From: Methanobacteriota archaeon
GTDB taxonomy: Archaea > Thermoplasmatota > Poseidoniia > Poseidoniales > Poseidoniaceae
NCBI GenBank assembly: GCA_002694245.1
Contig: NZLM01000055.1
Location: 3,064 to 9,245, forward strand
DNA length: 6,182 bases
Direction: 5' to 3'
The notes beneath the pieces are model-generated. The model had not been told where the DNA came from. It saw only the letters and a program-made list of their open reading frames with translations, and did not search any database. Below, piece after piece: positions 5,681-6,182 of this stretch. How positions within the stretch are numbered: position 1 is the first letter of the stretch; each line of letters begins with the position of its first letter. The position numbers and the translations under genes are program-made.

Positions 5681-5982
5681 GAGTCCCCGGTAGATATGCT
5701 CATGCCAGACATATTTTGGTTGGAAATAAGTCTCAAGCACAGGCAATACTAGATGAGATCCTTAAATCAAAAAAACCACTTAAAATCTTCAAAAAAATGG
5801 CGAAGGATTACTCAAAATGTCCAACTTCTGAAAAAAAAGGGGACTTAGGAGAATTCCATGAAAAGCAAATGGACCCAAAATTTTCCTCACAAGTGTGGGC
5901 TCAAGAATTAGAGCAGTGCTCTTGTTTCATCAAAACTAAATTTGGTTACCATTTGATTTGGGTACACTCTCGTGACGATTGA
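5677..5982 (+). CDS. Stand-alone parvulin peptidyl-prolyl isomerase (PpiC type)
   Basis: A 101-residue single-domain parvulin that would speed cis/trans isomerisation of X-Pro bonds during protein folding. Its size matches bacterial PpiC and the small parvulins known from archaea. Visible family motifs are HARHILV (9-15), the FKKMAKDYSKCPTS stretch (38-51) with C48 at the usual active-site Cys/Asp place, KGDLGEFHEKQMDPKF (54-69), and TKFGYHLI (87-94) with the second conserved histidine at H92. No signal peptide or membrane segment is present, so it is probably cytosolic; the surface is lysine-rich. Its ATG overlaps the TGA of the glycosyltransferase (ATGA) with GAGG 8 nt upstream, so the two are probably one transcription unit. 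Its stop lies only 4 bp from the 3' end of the convergent tRNA-Pro gene, leaving no room for a separate terminator. Confidence 0.93.
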   Translation: MRVPGRYAHARHILVGNKSQAQAILDEILKSKKPLKIFKKMAKDYSKCPTSEKKGDLGEFHEKQMDPKFSSQVWAQELEQCSCFIKTKFGYHLIWVHSRDD

Positions 5983-5986
5983 ATTG

Positions 5987-6064
5987 TGGTGGGTCTGCCC
6001 AGATTTGAACTGGGGTCCAAGCGTCCCAAACGCCCGAGTATAGGCCAAGCTAACCCACAAACCC
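5987..6064 (-). tRNA. tRNA-Pro (anticodon TGG)
   Basis: On the minus strand this folds as a cloverleaf with acceptor stem GGGTTTG/CAGACCC (one G-U pair), T arm CCCAG-TTCAAAT-CTGGG, and anticodon stem GGGCG/CGCTT enclosing TTTGGGA, giving TGG at 34-36 for CCA proline codons. The discriminator is A73, followed by an encoded CCA (5987-5989). The D stem is weak (a G-U pair and a T-T apposition), but A14, G15, the GG pair and A21 are present. The anticodon stem has two G-U pairs. There is no intron. No TATA-like box is seen at the expected distance, and the stop codon of the upstream gene on the same strand is only 35 nt away, so co-transcription and processing are possible. Confidence 0.93.
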
Positions 6065-6099
6065 TTCAGACATTGCGCAAATGTTCCCCTTCTTGAATG

Positions 6100-6182
6100 T
6101 CACTGAAGTATGACGTAGGAACCATCATTGGTTCTCATCATCAATCCTTGACTTACAGCCTCTTCAGCAACATCTTCTGCTG
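6100..6182 (-). CDS. C-terminal end of an unidentified gene (partial)
   Basis: One minus-strand frame is open from the window edge to a TGA at 6100-6102 and encodes a tail ending GLMMRTNDGSYVILQ. The other two frames on this strand meet a stop sooner. The pattern of an acidic helix (AEDVAEEAVSQG) followed by a short hydrophobic strand would suit the end of a small alpha/beta or winged-helix domain, but the family cannot be recognised from 26 residues. The gene ends 35 nt before the tRNA-Pro on the same strand. Confidence 0.55.
   Translation of the reverse strand, partial: AEDVAEEAVSQGLMMRTNDGSYVILQ

Noticed and set aside
5990..6060. Alternative tRNA-Pro fold with acceptor stem GTGGGTT/GACCCAC
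   Set aside because: It pairs well but breaks the required spacing to the T arm and D arm and leaves a C discriminator; the GGGTTTG/CAGACCC fold gives A73-CCA and correct arms.
5..6064. Genomic island between two tRNA genes
   Set aside because: No integrase, no duplicated tRNA 3' end or other attachment-like direct repeat, and the content includes core genes such as asnS.
1..6182. CRISPR array, insertion sequence or phage genes
   Set aside because: No regularly spaced repeats, transposase motifs, terminal inverted repeats or phage-like genes were seen on either strand.

Overview
The window looks like a piece of an archaeal chromosome. The evidence is an archaeal/eukaryal-type asparaginyl-tRNA synthetase (no bacterial-type features), a stand-alone parvulin, intron-less tRNAs of archaeal layout, a TATA-like box about 25-30 nt upstream of a tRNA gene, and a mix of transcripts that look leaderless (first genes) and genes with a Shine-Dalgarno motif (internal genes). 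AT-rich, compact gene packing and the gene complement suggest a marine planktonic euryarchaeon (Marine Group II / Thermoplasmatota-like); that placement is inference, with moderate to low confidence.

Layout. Left part: tRNA-Lys(CTT) on the minus strand (5-78) with its own box A, followed further right by a carbamate kinase gene (arcC, minus, 144-1046). A 151-bp divergent intergenic region separates arcC from asnS (plus, 1198-2529). asnS runs tail-to-tail into a minus-strand three-gene group and overlaps its last gene by 11 bp. In the order of transcription this group is: a secreted thioredoxin-fold lipoprotein (4768-4148), a membrane protein that looks like a degenerate family-2 glycosyltransferase (4071-3232), and a SerB-like HAD phosphatase (3232-2519, joined to the preceding gene by a TGATG overlap). 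An 81-bp divergent region separates this group from a plus-strand pair, an intact family-2 glycosyltransferase (4850-5680) and a small PpiC-type parvulin (5677-5982), joined by an ATGA overlap. The right end holds tRNA-Pro(TGG) on the minus strand (5987-6064), which ends 4 bp from the parvulin stop codon, and the C-terminal tail of an unidentified minus-strand gene (from 6100 to beyond the window).

How the genes may work together. The two divergent groups between 2519 and 5982 combine an active-looking glycosyltransferase, a glycosyltransferase-shaped protein lacking the catalytic DxD, a HAD phosphatase, a CxxC lipoprotein rich in N-glycosylation sequons and a proline isomerase. A role in making or maturing glycosylated cell-surface proteins is a reasonable hypothesis, but rests on context only. 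The most notable sequence-level observations are the pseudo-glycosyltransferase, a perfect 18-bp dyad centred on the start codon of the intact glycosyltransferase, and a 20-codon open stretch that is in frame with, and separated by one TGA from, the pseudo-glycosyltransferase.
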